Assembly (NCBI GenBank): GCA_934229395.1
Contig: CAKQDL010000045.1
Span: 1-15,567, forward strand
Origin: an uncultured Peptococcaceae bacterium
GTDB lineage: Bacteria; Bacillota; Peptococcia; Peptococcales; Peptococcaceae
Length of the DNA stretch: 15,567 nt
Direction: 5' to 3'
The notes beneath the pieces were generated by a model. That model made no database searches and was not told the origin of the DNA. It saw nothing but the letters and a program-made list of their open reading frames with translations. Both the position numbers and the translations under genes were made by a program. This document shows, piece after piece, positions 7,373-14,131 of the stretch. Each line of letters opens with the position of its first letter. The stretch's first letter is position 1.

Positions 7373-7401
7373 ATTATAGCAAAGAGCCGCGCCTTTCGCC
7401 A
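7373..7401 (-). promoter_or_regulatory. promoter of glpK
   Basis: On the minus strand a perfect TATAAT (7378-7373) is preceded, 17 bp upstream, by a weak -35 box, TGGCGA (7401-7396). It lies between the upstream gene's terminator and the glpK start. The poor -35 suggests that an activator or modest expression may be involved. No clear cre-type catabolite operator was identified. Confidence 0.55.
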
Positions 7402-7407
7402 TTGCAT

Positions 7408-7438
7408 AAAAAAATCCACCCTCGCTAGAAGGGTGGAT
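7408..7438 (-). terminator. intrinsic terminator of the class A PBP gene
   Basis: On the minus strand, ATCCACCC, a 9-nt loop and GGGTGGAT form a perfect 8-bp stem followed directly by a run of T residues. It starts 8 bp beyond the PBP stop codon. Confidence 0.9.
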
Positions 7439-7445
7439 GGGCAAA

Positions 7446-9677
7446 CTATTGAACGGTGCCGGTGTTTTCGCCGCCGGTGCCATTGTTATAGCCGTTGTTG
7501 TAGCCATTGTTTGAATTGTAGCTGTTGTTTGTATTGTAGCTGTTGTTTGTATTGGAATTGTAGCTGTTGTCGTAACCATAGCTGCCATTGTTGGAATTGG
7601 AATTATAGTTGTTGGTGCTATAATCTGTTGGCTCGGTACCAGAAGAATACACTTCTGTGGAACGGTCACTCGATGGGGTGTTTTGGGTGGCCAAAAGACC
7701 ACTAGATGTGTCCACCGTCACTTCGGTCACGCCGTCTGGCGCTTCGAAGTATTCAAAATCCAGCCCGCTGTGCAAGTGGCTCATAATGTTTGCAAACACA
7801 ATGGCCGCAGAGTCAGAGGTGGAATAGATTTGCGCTGGGGTATCGTTACCAATCCAAACAGCGGCGGTGTATTGTGGGGTAAAGCCGCAGAACCAAAGGT
7901 CCTTGGAATAGTCGGTGGTACCGGTTTTACCTGCTGTAGGGCGACCGTCATAGATGGCTGCTTGGTTACCAATACCGTTTGTGACAACGCTTTGCAAGCA
8001 GCTGGTGAGAAGATAAGATGTTTCCTCGCTCATAGCGCGATGGCTTTCTGGCTCTTCTTCCCAAATGATGTCGCCTTCTTCGTTGGTAATCTTGGTGATG
8101 GCGTGTGGCTTGGTGTAAATACCATCGTGAGCAATGGCAGCATAGGCACCAGCCATTTCAAGAGGGGTAACACCATAGGTCAAACCACCAAGGCCGGCAG
8201 AAATGGTAGCATCGGTGATGCCATCGCCATCGTCTTCCTTGAGGGTGGTGATGCCACACTTTTTAACAAACTCTAAGCCATTTTCTGGGCCAACATCGTT
8301 GAGGCAACGTGCTGCAACAGTGTTGAGAGATTGTTCTAGGGCGTAGCGGATGGTGACATTGCCATGATACTTGAGGTCCGCATTTTTAATGGTGTGGCCC
8401 CAAATGGTATATTCGGCATCCTTATACACAGTGCCAGGGCTCATGCCTTGTTCAAAGGCCGGACCGTAAACCATCAAAGGCTTAAAAGTAGAACCTGGCT
8501 GACGCTTGGCTTGGGTGGCGCGGTTAAAGCCGCGTTCCTGGCTTTCGTCCATGTGACGGCCACCAATCATACCTGCCACAAGGGAGGTATCGGTGTCGAG
8601 CACAACCATGGCGCCCTGCATTTCTTCGTAGGATGCACTGGATGGGAAGTAGTAATCGTTTTCAAAGTAGTTGTACATATATTCCTGCAAGTCTTGGTTA
8701 AGACCGGTGTGAATAATGTAACCGCCAGAATAAAGCTGAGTTGGATCGTCTTCAAGCTCAAGAATTTCGAGCGCTTCTTCTACCACGTAGTCAATGTAGC
8801 TTTGGTTGTAGCTTTGCTTTACATTGTCATCAGCTGTGGTGATGGATGCGGTGGTGATTGGTTCGTTGAGGTAGGTTTCTAGCTCTTCGGCCGTAATCAC
8901 ACCATTGTCTTCCATGGCGCGAAGCACGGTGTCACGGCGTTCCTTGGCAGCGTCTGCGTCATAAATAGGGGACCATTTGGAAGGGTTTTGAATCATACCA
9001 GCCAAAAGGGCCGCTTCTGGCACAGTCAAATCTGAAGCGTGCTTGCCCAAAATATCGTTGGCAGCAGCTTCAATACCGTAGCAAGACATCCCGCTATAGC
9101 CTGTACCAAAGTAGCAACGGTTGAGGTAAGCAGTGAGGATTTCGTCTTTAGAATATTCGTTTTCTACACGTAAAGCCAAGATGGCTTCTTGTATTTTACG
9201 CTTATAGGTTTTTTCGTTACGGTCCAAAAGCGCCAAACCAGTGAGCTGCTGGGTGATGGTACTACCACCCTGCACAGTTTCGCCAGCCTTGATGTTGGCC
9301 ACCACAGCACCCAAAATACGGATAGGATCCACGCCGTGGTGAGAATAAAAACGTCTATCTTCAATAGATGTTACGGCATTGAGCATGTTTTGAGAGATTT
9401 CGTTGTGCTCTACGTCTACGTAGTTCACATTGTCCGCCATCTTTTCAACGAAGGCGCCATCCTTATCTACAATATAGCTTGTTACATCATAATCAGTAAT
9501 ATCATTGTTGTCTAATGATGGCATATCACTTGTAGCCGCCACGACAATGGTCCCAATGGTGCTTGCGCAAACAACCACCAACAAGAGCACCACAAGCATA
9601 ATAAAATGCGATAATTTCAAATTAGAAAGTGCGCGCTTGAGGTTTTGCCCATAAGAACCTTTCTTTTTGTTTTTCAT
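7446..9677 (-). CDS. class A penicillin-binding protein (PBP1A-type, bifunctional transglycosylase/transpeptidase)
   Basis: This protein polymerises glycan strands from lipid II and cross-links their peptides at the outer face of the membrane. In the 743-residue product: a short basic cytoplasmic N-terminus; one membrane anchor at about 25-48; a GT51 domain with EDRRFY (catalytic E106), QGGSTITQQ (136-144) and RKIQEAILALRVENEYSKDEIL; and a transpeptidase domain with S396-T-F-K399 (active-site serine), SLN at 450-452 and KTGTT at 584-588. The tail (about 684-743) is low-complexity Asn/Ser/Tyr/Gly. The ATG at 9677 has GGAGG 8 nt upstream. A start 7 codons earlier is open but lacks a ribosome-binding site. 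The gene is single, ends in a clear terminator, and diverges from a second GT51 gene. Confidence 0.95.
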   Translation of the reverse strand: MKNKKKGSYGQNLKRALSNLKLSHFIMLVVLLLVVVCASTIGTIVVAATSDMPSLDNNDITDYDVTSYIVDKDGAFVEKMADNVNYVDVEHNEISQNMLNAVTSIEDRRFYSHHGVDPIRILGAVVANIKAGETVQGGSTITQQLTGLALLDRNEKTYKRKIQEAILALRVENEYSKDEILTAYLNRCYFGTGYSGMSCYGIEAAANDILGKHASDLTVPEAALLAGMIQNPSKWSPIYDADAAKERRDTVLRAMEDNGVITAEELETYLNEPITTASITTADDNVKQSYNQSYIDYVVEEALEILELEDDPTQLYSGGYIIHTGLNQDLQEYMYNYFENDYYFPSSASYEEMQGAMVVLDTDTSLVAGMIGGRHMDESQERGFNRATQAKRQPGSTFKPLMVYGPAFEQGMSPGTVYKDAEYTIWGHTIKNADLKYHGNVTIRYALEQSLNTVAARCLNDVGPENGLEFVKKCGITTLKEDDGDGITDATISAGLGGLTYGVTPLEMAGAYAAIAHDGIYTKPHAITKITNEEGDIIWEEEPESHRAMSEETSYLLTSCLQSVVTNGIGNQAAIYDGRPTAGKTGTTDYSKDLWFCGFTPQYTAAVWIGNDTPAQIYSTSDSAAIVFANIMSHLHSGLDFEYFEAPDGVTEVTVDTSSGLLATQNTPSSDRSTEVYSSGTEPTDYSTNNYNSNSNNGSYGYDNSYNSNTNNSYNTNNSYNSNNGYNNGYNNGTGGENTGTVQ
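7449..7628 (-). repeat. low-complexity repeats encoding the Asn/Ser/Tyr/Gly tail of the PBP
   Basis: Short repeated words, such as tgtagctgttgtttgtattg occurring twice in tandem around 7515-7555, encode NSYN/NTNNS/NNGYNNG patterns at the PBP C-terminus. Disordered Asn-, Ser- or Gly-rich tails are common in Gram-positive class A PBPs. The DNA repeats could change in number between strains. Confidence 0.7.
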
Positions 9678-9790
9678 GCAACAGCCCTCCTTATCCATAT
9701 CATTTTAGCATAGGGCAGTTATAAAGACTAGGCGTTATTACAATCAATAGAAAAAATTCATCATTTCTTAATTATGCTGAAAAGAGAATA

Positions 9791-9799
9791 TGCTATGAT
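9791..9799 (+). promoter_or_regulatory. extended -10 promoter of the monofunctional glycosyltransferase gene
   Basis: TGC-TATGAT (9791-9799) is an extended -10 element with no convincing -35 box at the right distance. The predicted leader is about 80 nt long and contains the hairpin at 9832-9862. On the other strand, upstream of the PBP gene, a TGC-TAAAAT extended -10 sequence is seen near 9703-9711, so the 207-bp gap appears to hold divergent promoters. Confidence 0.45.
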
Positions 9800-9831
9800 G
9801 AGTTTGTAAATAACTCATCCACAAGCCCGCA

Positions 9832-9862
9832 GTCCTCTTCCCCAAAGGAAGACAGCGTGGAC
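9832..9862 (+). other. leader hairpin upstream of the glycosyltransferase gene
   Basis: TCTTCC-CCAAA-GGAAGA (9836-9852) forms a 6-bp stem. A further GTCC (9832-9835) can pair with GGAC (9859-9862) across a one-sided bulge. It sits in the 5' leader, 22 bp before the start codon, with no T-run, so it is not a terminator. A role in mRNA stability or translation is possible but unproven. Confidence 0.4.
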
Positions 9863-9884
9863 TTCATTCAATGGAGGTACTATC

Positions 9885-10613
9885 ATGCTTCACACCTTAT
9901 CTCGTTTGCTTGCGAAGCTCTTTGGCCTTCTTCTTTCCTTGGCCCTTATTGCAGGGCTCACCGTGGTTGGCTTTGTAACCCTTTGCGGTCACCATATTCA
10001 CTCAGAAGCCACAAGCGCCAAGCCCATCAGCATTGCCATGGGCGAGGTGCAAGCCAAGAGCGACTACACCCCCCTCACCCAGGTGCCGCAAATTTATCAA
10101 AACGCCGTTGTGGCCACCGAGGACCAACGCTTCTACACCCATAATGGCTATGATGTGATAGGCACCACGCGCGCCATCCTCTCCAATATTTTTTCCGGCG
10201 AGGTGCGCCAAGGCGGCAGCACCATCACCCAACAGCTCGCGCGCAATCTCTACTATTCCCAGGAGCAAACCATCACCCGCAAAATTGCCGAGCTCTTCAC
10301 CGCCCGCGCCATTGAAAAGCAGTACAGTAAGGAAGACATCCTCGCCTGCTACATGAGCACCATCTACTACGGCGATGGCTACTATTCCCTAGCAAGTGCG
10401 TCTTGGGGCTACTTTGGCGTGGCGCCAAGTGGCATGAGCGACTACCAAGCCACCCTCCTAGCCGGCGTACCAAACGCCCCGAGTGTCTACGCCCCAACCG
10501 TCAATCCCGACCTCGCCGCCCAGCGCCAACTCCAAGTACTGCGCGCCATGGTGAGCGAAGACTACCTCACAAAAGAAAGCGCCAACGCCATCGTAGGCTA
10601 CCAAGCCTTCTAA
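9885..10613 (+). CDS. monofunctional peptidoglycan glycosyltransferase (GT51)
   Basis: The 242-residue protein is membrane-anchored by a helix at about 11-34 and carries a GT51 domain only. It has no transpeptidase motifs, so it would polymerise glycan strands without cross-linking them. Motifs: TEDQRFY with catalytic E79, RQGGSTITQQLARN at 108-121, RKIAELF..A..IEKQYSKEDILACYM at 132-157 (second conserved Glu region) and IYYGDGYY. The family's usual YLN before the YFG motif reads YMST here, and the GI..AA segment is SLASAS, so it is a somewhat divergent member. The start is set by GGAGG 7 nt upstream. It diverges from the PBP1A gene, which suggests joint supply of cell-wall synthases. A terminator follows at 10707. 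Confidence 0.9.
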   Translation: MLHTLSRLLAKLFGLLLSLALIAGLTVVGFVTLCGHHIHSEATSAKPISIAMGEVQAKSDYTPLTQVPQIYQNAVVATEDQRFYTHNGYDVIGTTRAILSNIFSGEVRQGGSTITQQLARNLYYSQEQTITRKIAELFTARAIEKQYSKEDILACYMSTIYYGDGYYSLASASWGYFGVAPSGMSDYQATLLAGVPNAPSVYAPTVNPDLAAQRQLQVLRAMVSEDYLTKESANAIVGYQAF

Positions 10614-10706
10614 GCGTGAAAAAGAGCCATCCAAAAGAGGACTTCACTTAGGGATTTGTAGAAAAGCAGATTTTGAGTGACGTCTTCAAGCGGTGACAAA
10701 AGAAAT

Positions 10707-10751
10707 AACGACCATACAAGAGCAGCGATGCTCCTGTGTGGTCGTTTTCTT
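10707..10751 (+). terminator. intrinsic terminator after the glycosyltransferase gene
   Basis: A long hairpin (AACGACCATAC... pairing with ...GTGTGGTCGTT, 10707-10746) has a stem of about 17 bp, with one wobble and one mismatch, and is followed by TTTTCTT. It lies 94 bp beyond the stop codon. The sequence between stop and hairpin, and from 10752 to 10839, shows no gene. Confidence 0.85.
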
Positions 10752-10839
10752 ATGCTCAAGTACCGAAATGGTATAAGAGAATTGAAATAATCATTCAATG
10801 TTCAAATCAGACATAAGTCCTTTAGATTGCGTAGAAGCA

Positions 10840-10866
10840 GGGTTTGTCAAGTAGACTGTGTAAGTT
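10840..10866 (+). repeat. IS left terminal inverted repeat
   Basis: It begins GGGTTTGTC and ends TGTGTAAGTT, matching the right end at 21 of 27 positions. CTGT-TAA pairs with TTACAG just inside (10855-10874), making a small hairpin at the tip. Confidence 0.75.
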
Positions 10867-10902
10867 TTTTTACAGCAATCCATTTCAAATAGCATACTAG
10901 AT

Positions 10903-10963
10903 CATCCTCGCATAACGATTATAACTAATACAGGGACAATCGTCGTGTGAGGATGCTTTTTTT
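10903..10963 (+). terminator. inward-facing intrinsic terminator at the IS left end
   Basis: CATCCTC...ACGATT (10903-10920) pairs with AATCGT...GAGGATG (10938-10955) in an 18-bp stem with two wobbles and one mismatch, followed on the plus strand by a run of seven T residues. It would stop plus-strand transcripts entering the element from outside. For the minus-strand transposase transcript it is only a 3' hairpin. Confidence 0.75.
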
Positions 10964-10964
10964 A

Positions 10965-12224
10965 TCAACGATTTTCATATCGCTCTATGCGCGGTTGCAG
11001 TGTTTCGTCTATCGCAAGTTGGTTGCGCACCAGGGCCCAATTGGCTACTTTGCGATTATTCCATTTTTTCTCTAGCTCGGTGATGCGCAAATAGAGGACT
11101 TTCATAACTGAGGTTTCATTTTGAAAAATGCCTTTCTTGGTGATTTTACGTAAGCTTGCATTAACGGATTCAATAGCGTTTGTGGTATACATTATTTTTC
11201 TTACAGCGCTTCCGTAATTGAAGAGTTGAGCTACATGCGGCCAATTGCGCTCTCAGATGGCGACTGCTCCTGGATAATGGCTCCACGCTTGTTTGAAGCG
11301 TTCAAATTCACTTTCTGCGGCTTTTAAGCTTGCTGCGCCGTAGATTTTCTTTAGTTGTGCTGTGAAGGCTTTGTAGTCTTTGGATGGCACATATTTAAGT
11401 GAATTGCGTACGAGATGCACAATGCATCTTTGCACAATAACATTCGGAAAAATGGCTTGAACGCCTTCTTCTAAGCCACTCACGCCATCCATGCTTATGA
11501 ATAGAATATCTTCAACACCACGCAATTTTATTTCATCAAAAATTTGCATCCAGTGATGCTTGCCCTCTGTTTCGTTAATCCAAATGCCAAGAATATCCTT
11601 AACGCCATCGATGTCATAGCCTAAGATGACGTATACGGTGCCGTTTTTAACCTCCATATCCTTGCGAATATTGACATAGAGGCAATCAACAAAAATAAAT
11701 GGATAAAAGCTCTTCAGCTTGCGATTTTGCCATTCGTTCGCAGCTTCAATAGCCCTATCTGTAATAGCCGAGATCGTTTCGTGAGAAATATCAAAGCCAT
11801 AGATATCTTCGATTGTTTCGGCAATATCGCGCTGGCTCATTCCCTTCGCGTACATAGCCAGTACCTTATCCTCAATACCGCTCACATTGCCAGTTCTTTT
11901 AGGAATAACCTGCGGTTCAAAAGAGTCCTCTCTATCTCTAGGAACCTCGATTTCAAGATTGCCATATTCAGATTTGACCGTTTTCTTGCTATAACCATTT
12001 CTACGATTATCCGTGTTTTTAGCGCCATGATCATTACTTTCATAGCCAAGATGAGCATCCATTTCACCCTGAAGCATAGCTTCAAACATAGGACCAAAAA
12101 TATCTTTAAGAGCATCTTGCATTTCATCAACATTCGTTGGCTTATATTCATTAAGAATAGCCTTGGCTAAAGCCTTATTTGCAGTATCGCGTTTCTTTCG
12201 AGGTGCCATTGTAGCCGTACCCAT
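10965..12224 (-). pseudogene. IS256-family (mutator-type) transposase with in-frame stop
   Basis: The frame holds 419 codons, with a single internal TGA at codon 324 (11253-11255). The N-terminal 323 residues include D180 (FVDCLYVN) and D246 (SMDGVSG), the first two residues of the DDE triad, and the QRCIVH motif. The third catalytic residue, E352 in TTNAIES, lies after the stop. The broken site reads GAVAI-stop-ERNW where relatives have a tryptophan or another residue, so one G-to-A change (TGG to TGA) is the simplest cause. The other genes here read normally with standard stops, so code reassignment is unlikely. The truncated product would lack the catalytic Glu and be inactive. The start at 12224 is uncertain: AAAGGA is very close to it, and another ATG lies 15 nt downstream. 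A sequencing error cannot be excluded. Confidence 0.9.
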
Positions 12225-12273
12225 ATCCTTTCAAGTCCTTTCGATTAGCATATCGCACCTCTATATAAAAAAT

Positions 12274-12312
12274 AAAGTGCGTAAGCTGTTGGTTTTCTAA
12301 CTTACACACTTT
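12274..12312. repeat. subterminal hairpin at the IS right end
   Basis: AAAGTGCGTAAG and CTTACACACTTT form a 12-bp stem (one wobble) with a 15-nt loop, so the terminal repeat is partly duplicated in inverted form just inside the end. It could be a second transposase-binding site or a hairpin that shields the gene from outside transcription. Confidence 0.6.
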
Positions 12313-12325
12313 ATTTTACACTCCC
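12299..12325 (-). repeat. IS right terminal inverted repeat
   Basis: On the minus strand it begins GGGAGTGT and ends TGTGTAAGTT. It supplies the last codons and the stop of the truncated WYL gene. Confidence 0.75.
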
Positions 12326-12862
12326 GAAAATGTAGATTTCGCCTTTATTCTTCAGCTTTTTCTTTTTATTTACACTGTACCGGAAATACTGAAACGAAAT
12401 CTTCTTACCGTTATTTATCGCCTCATTGATTGCATCCACGATACCGTAAATGCTTTCATTTTCAGGTCTGATGCGATCTTCTGCAAGCAGATTGCGTTTG
12501 ATTTCTCCAGCTTTTTCTGAGCTTGTCATCAATGTCAGCTTATTGACCAGTTTCTTGCTTTTGGAATCGGTAATGAATTTGGATGATTCCACAGCATCAA
12601 TAAGCAATTTTAGCTCAGAAGTTTCAAAGAGCCGACGTTCAATAAAGTACTTGTTCTGCGTTGATTCAATCTTTCCGACATTTACGCCAAACTCTCTTAA
12701 TACGTCAACATCTTTTGAAATGGTTGTCCTATGAGCAGGAATCGAATACTCATCTTTTAAGATTTCGATTATCTGAGTGGTGGAAAGAGGATGAGCTTCA
12801 TCTGACCGCTCATAAAGCAATTTACACAGGCTTAAAAGCCTTATTTTGCTCTCATTCTCCAT
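12311..12862 (-). pseudogene. WYL-domain transcriptional regulator, C-terminus removed by the IS
   Basis: Residues 1-70 form a winged HTH of the type found in DeoR-like WYL regulators (LSTTQIIEILKDEY, then HRTTISKDVDVLREFG). Residues from about 135 begin the WYL domain (AINNGKKISFQYFRY). Intact relatives have about 300 residues, while this frame stops at 183. Its last native codons are GEIYIF, after which GSVK and the stop come from the IS inverted repeat, so most of the ligand-sensing WYL domain is lost. The start has TAAGGAG 5 nt upstream, and the TAA of that site may be the stop of the preceding gene if the frameshift there is real. WYL regulators often govern defence and mobile-element genes by binding nucleic acids or nucleotides. 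Here it is the last gene of the LRR/RCC1 operon and probably no longer senses its ligand. Confidence 0.85.
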
Positions 12863-12871
12863 AGGGTCTCC

Positions 12872-13059
12872 TTACTCGGTCAATCCCATTATCCTCATTA
12901 AGTCTGCTTCTGAGCAGGGGCAAAAACCATCAACAAACAGTTTTCCATCGTTTGTGGCACCAACCACCGCATCAAATATGGACATTATCTTTGTTACGGC
13001 AGACCATGATGTGACTCGCGTCTGCTCATAATCTCCGAGTCTGGAAGAAACCTTTTTTT
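12872..13059 (-). pseudogene. displaced C-terminal coding segment of the RCC1-type protein
   Basis: In the -1 frame after the A7 run, an uninterrupted reading continues for about 62 codons to a TAA at 12872-12874, which is 9 bp before the WYL start codon and overlaps its ribosome-binding site. The sequence looks like protein rather than noise: DAVVGATNDGKLFVDG follows the RCC1 pattern seen upstream (HTVGLKKDGTLVACG). An internal ATG (12988) could also start a 38-residue product, but it lacks a good ribosome-binding site. Confidence 0.55.
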
Positions 13060-14118
13060 AGCCCTATCTTTGCCTCCCGCATAGTCGACTCTGATCGTCA
13101 TAGCCGCATATTTTGAACCTTTGCGTCTTTGTGAAAGCGGAGTAACCGTTGCAACAGTCGCTTTTACATTCTTCAAAAGCTTTGCAAGCCTCTTCGCTCT
13201 GTTAAAGTACAGGTTGCCGATTTTTTCGCCACGCATATTGAGAACTTCAAAGGATACTTCGTCGTCCTCTGACACTTTTTTAAGTGTCAGTTCATCGCCG
13301 GCAGAAATATGCTCAATACGCTCGTTCATTTTTTCCCAGCCGGTAACATATTTATCGAGACTGAGATCCAATAAAAGTGGAAAATCCGTTGCAGATAAGG
13401 GAGACTTCTTTTTTTGAAGATTAGGAGCCTGCGCTTCTTGCTCCAGTTTTCCTTTGATGATTACATGACCATTATCAAGTAGAATTGCAGTATGATAACG
13501 TCCGCAAGATACAGCAACCGCTCGTCCAGGTATGTCGGATACATCACATTGCCCGTTTGCATTGCTACCGCAAGCAACAAGAGTACCATCCTTTTTCAAA
13601 CCGACCGTATGCCAGTTGCCGCAGGAGATCTGTTTTATGTTTGCCCATGCGAATATATTGCACTCACCAAACTTGTTTTCACCATCTGCAGCAACTCTAC
13701 CGTCAGGCATGATTTCCACTCTATGCTCAATTCCGTCAGCGGCGGAGGAGGTAGCAGACATAAACCTATCAACTTCAGCTTTATATGCTTGTTTGCGGCT
13801 ACTCTCCGCATCTTTCTTGTTTCCTTCATCGCCATTACAGAACCACCTTGAAGGCGAATGATACTCTCCCTCAATATCTGCAACATAATGGAAAAGTGCA
13901 GAAGGATACGTTTTGCTCAAAGCTTCCATTTTACCTTCAGTCCAAGGCGTGGGCGACCATTTTGTCGTACAATATATCTGCTTCTCCCAATCATTACATT
14001 TAGTCCCCTCCATGCTTACGGGCCAGTCTATTTGGTCATTCTTGAACGCTGTAGAGATTTCTTGCCACTCGCTATTGGTAACGCCTGCAGTAATTTTGTT
14101 ATCACAATAGTTTGCCAT
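12994..14118 (-). CDS. mosaic protein with RCC1-type repeats, possible YubB-like N-terminus and HIRAN-like segment; probable frameshift
   Basis: The function is unknown. The 374 residues show three parts. (1) Residues 1-100 begin MANYCDN and contain TKWSPTPW, YP..LFHY and RWFCNGD, resembling YubB/DUF1281 proteins of plasmids and phages (weak). (2) Residues 131-223 hold RCC1-like repeats (ISCGNWHTVGLKKDGTLVACG, then AVSCGRYHTAILLDNG). (3) Residues 268-345, with GDELTLKK and RGEKIGNLYFNRAKRLAKLL, resemble a HIRAN domain (tentative). The start ATG at 14118 has AGGAGG 8 nt upstream. The longer frame to 14154 would overlap the preceding gene. There is no signal peptide, so it is probably cytoplasmic. 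After an A7 run (13053-13059) the frame loses family-like character, while a -1 shift opens a frame to 12872 with RCC1-like sequence, so the intact gene was probably 12872-14118. Confidence 0.7.
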   Translation of the reverse strand: MANYCDNKITAGVTNSEWQEISTAFKNDQIDWPVSMEGTKCNDWEKQIYCTTKWSPTPWTEGKMEALSKTYPSALFHYVADIEGEYHSPSRWFCNGDEGNKKDAESSRKQAYKAEVDRFMSATSSAADGIEHRVEIMPDGRVAADGENKFGECNIFAWANIKQISCGNWHTVGLKKDGTLVACGSNANGQCDVSDIPGRAVAVSCGRYHTAILLDNGHVIIKGKLEQEAQAPNLQKKKSPLSATDFPLLLDLSLDKYVTGWEKMNERIEHISAGDELTLKKVSEDDEVSFEVLNMRGEKIGNLYFNRAKRLAKLLKNVKATVATVTPLSQRRKGSKYAAMTIRVDYAGGKDRAKKRFLPDSEIMSRRESHHGLP

Positions 14119-14131
14119 TTTCCATTCCTCC

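Larger units (their letters stand above)
10840..12325. mobile_element. IS256-family insertion sequence, transposase inactivated
   Basis: The 1486-bp element is bounded by imperfect 27-bp inverted repeats (10840-10866 and 12299-12325). Both start GGG and end TGTGTAAGTT, matching at 21 of 27 positions. It carries one mutator-type transposase gene on the minus strand, broken by a TGA. The right end interrupts a WYL regulator gene: the native reading frame stops matching the family exactly at the IS edge. The 8-9 bp on the two sides of the element do not match, so no target-site duplication is visible, and the remainder of the WYL gene is not found on the left side. This indicates a deletion or recombination after insertion. 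Confidence 0.88.

Noticed and set aside
7336..7419. Upstream extension of glpK by 28 codons
   Set aside because: It would run into the PBP terminator, has no ribosome-binding site, and does not fit the family N-terminus. ATG at 7335 has AAAGGA at good spacing.
10610..10798. 62-codon minus-strand frame left of the IS, considered as the missing WYL C-terminus
   Set aside because: It has no WYL-like residues, overlaps the terminator hairpin of the glycosyltransferase gene, and lacks a ribosome-binding site.
11253..11255. TGA read as Trp by an alternative genetic code
   Set aside because: All other genes use TGG for Trp and have no internal TGA, and some genes here use TGA as a normal stop.
13053..13059. 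Canonical -1 programmed frameshift signal
   Set aside because: In the zero frame the run is T AAA AAA, then AGG, which is not a standard X-XXY-YYZ tandem-slip heptamer, and no strong downstream stem was found. An indel is simpler, though not proven.
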